Assembly (NCBI RefSeq): GCF_947504135.1
Contig: NZ_CANNGG010000004.1
Span: 124,001-188,000 of the forward strand
Length of the DNA: 64,000 nt
Origin: an uncultured Tenacibaculum sp.
GTDB taxonomy: Bacteria; Bacteroidota; Bacteroidia; Flavobacteriales; Flavobacteriaceae
Reading direction: 5' to 3'
In this document: positions 63,797 to 64,000 of the stretch, piece after piece
Layout of the letters: every line of letters begins with the position of its first letter
Numbering within the stretch: the stretch's first letter is position 1
Position numbers and translations under genes: made by a program
Notes under the pieces: generated by a model
The model's database searches: none
What the model was told of the DNA's origin: nothing
Seen by the model: the letters and a program-made list of their open reading frames with translations, nothing else

Positions 63797-64000
63797 TTAC
63801 GCTATTATTTCTTTTATTTCAGAAATAACTCTTTCAGCTAAAGCATCTGCATTTTCCTGACTAGTACTTTCTGTATAAATTCTGATGATAGGCTCAGTGT
63901 TTGACTTACGTAGGTGCACCCACTCTTCAGCAAAATCAATTTTTACACCATCAATCGTGTTTACGTCTTCGTTTTTATAGTTGGTAGCCATAGTTTCTAA
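63797..64000 (-). CDS. glmM: Phosphoglucosamine mutase, C-terminal end only (cut by window)
   Basis: The visible 67 codons end with the phosphate-binding domain of a phosphohexomutase: VKIDFAEEWVHLRKSNTEPIIRIYTES. The frame stays open to the window edge, so the gene is partial. RKSNTEP instead of RPSGTEP is usual in the GlmM of this group. GlmM makes glucosamine-1-phosphate for peptidoglycan and LPS. The call rests on the C-terminus alone. Confidence 0.75.
   Translation of the reverse strand, partial: LETMATNYKNEDVNTIDGVKIDFAEEWVHLRKSNTEPIIRIYTESTSQENADALAERVISEIKEIIA

Noticed and set aside
1..64000. CRISPR array or insertion sequence
   Set aside because: No regularly spaced repeat set, cas-like gene, transposase motif or paired terminal repeats were seen.

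Overview
The window is an AT-rich, densely packed chromosome segment from a member of the Bacteroidota, almost certainly a marine Flavobacteriaceae; a Tenacibaculum-like genus is a guess from overall feel, not shown by the sequence. The evidence is the fused lpxC/fabZ gene, PorX of the type IX secretion system, YtxJ of the bacillithiol system, a split transketolase, many flavobacterial DUF families, the near absence of Shine-Dalgarno sites, and at least eighteen promoters with the Bacteroidota -7 box TAnnTTTG. It is ordinary core genome with no prophage, insertion sequence, CRISPR array or large island. One decayed, gene-poor stretch (about 56.6-58.6 kb) holds most of the unusual structure.

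Layout. 0.1-5.2 kb: phosphoglucomutase, a glycosyltransferase, a DUF4199 membrane protein, the SRP RNA, a XerD-type recombinase and a small beta-barrel protein. 5.3-11.3 kb: aroQ, a DUF4105 protein, a YheT-type hydrolase, pssA, an LptB with an unusual C-terminal extension, an AhpD-like protein and tatC. 11.6-18.5 kb: recQ, a VOC protein, a YdeI-like protein, alanine dehydrogenase, tsaE and porX. 18.6-26.6 kb: an HD hydrolase, then the lipid A block lpxD, lpxC/fabZ, lpxA, followed by efp, a second lpxD-like gene, sucD and fabG. 26.8-34.0 kb: an XRE regulator with an array of palindromic operators in its own promoter, purL, an S41 protease lipoprotein and a carboxypeptidase-regulatory-domain protein. 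34.1-42.3 kb: tRNA-Leu(GAG) and tRNA-Lys(TTT), aroK, a phosphoribosyltransferase, an S4 protein, an FKBP-type lipoprotein, a beta-barrel protein, the C-terminal half of transketolase, maf, a divergent UbiA-like protein, smpB, OmpW and a DUF6503 lipoprotein.

42.4-56.3 kb: an hsp20 gene broken by one in-frame stop, clpB, ytxJ, a DEAH helicase, fahA, glyA, rmuC, a PlsC-like acyltransferase, a DUF4251 lipoprotein, a Crp/Fnr regulator and a three-gene pirin cassette. 56.4-58.6 kb: a GG-leader peptide precursor, truncated slipin and WYL-regulator remnants, and about 1 kb without an intact gene. That last kilobase carries a 21-bp-period direct repeat, a promoter-like box and three terminator-like hairpins. 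58.6-64 kb: a Bcr/CflA-type MFS transporter, a pseudouridine synthase, an Lrp/AsnC regulator, an M14 carboxypeptidase, a class V aminotransferase, and the 3' end of a phosphoglucosamine mutase cut by the window edge.

Functionally the segment is dominated by cell-envelope building (lipid A synthesis and export, phospholipid synthesis, Tat export, T9SS control), protein quality control and trans-translation (ClpB, Hsp20, SmpB), and central metabolism. The observations most worth following are the XRE operator array, the orphan regulated promoter and structured RNA candidates in the decayed region, the orphan GG-leader peptide, the LptB C-terminal fusion, and the single nonsense codon in hsp20.
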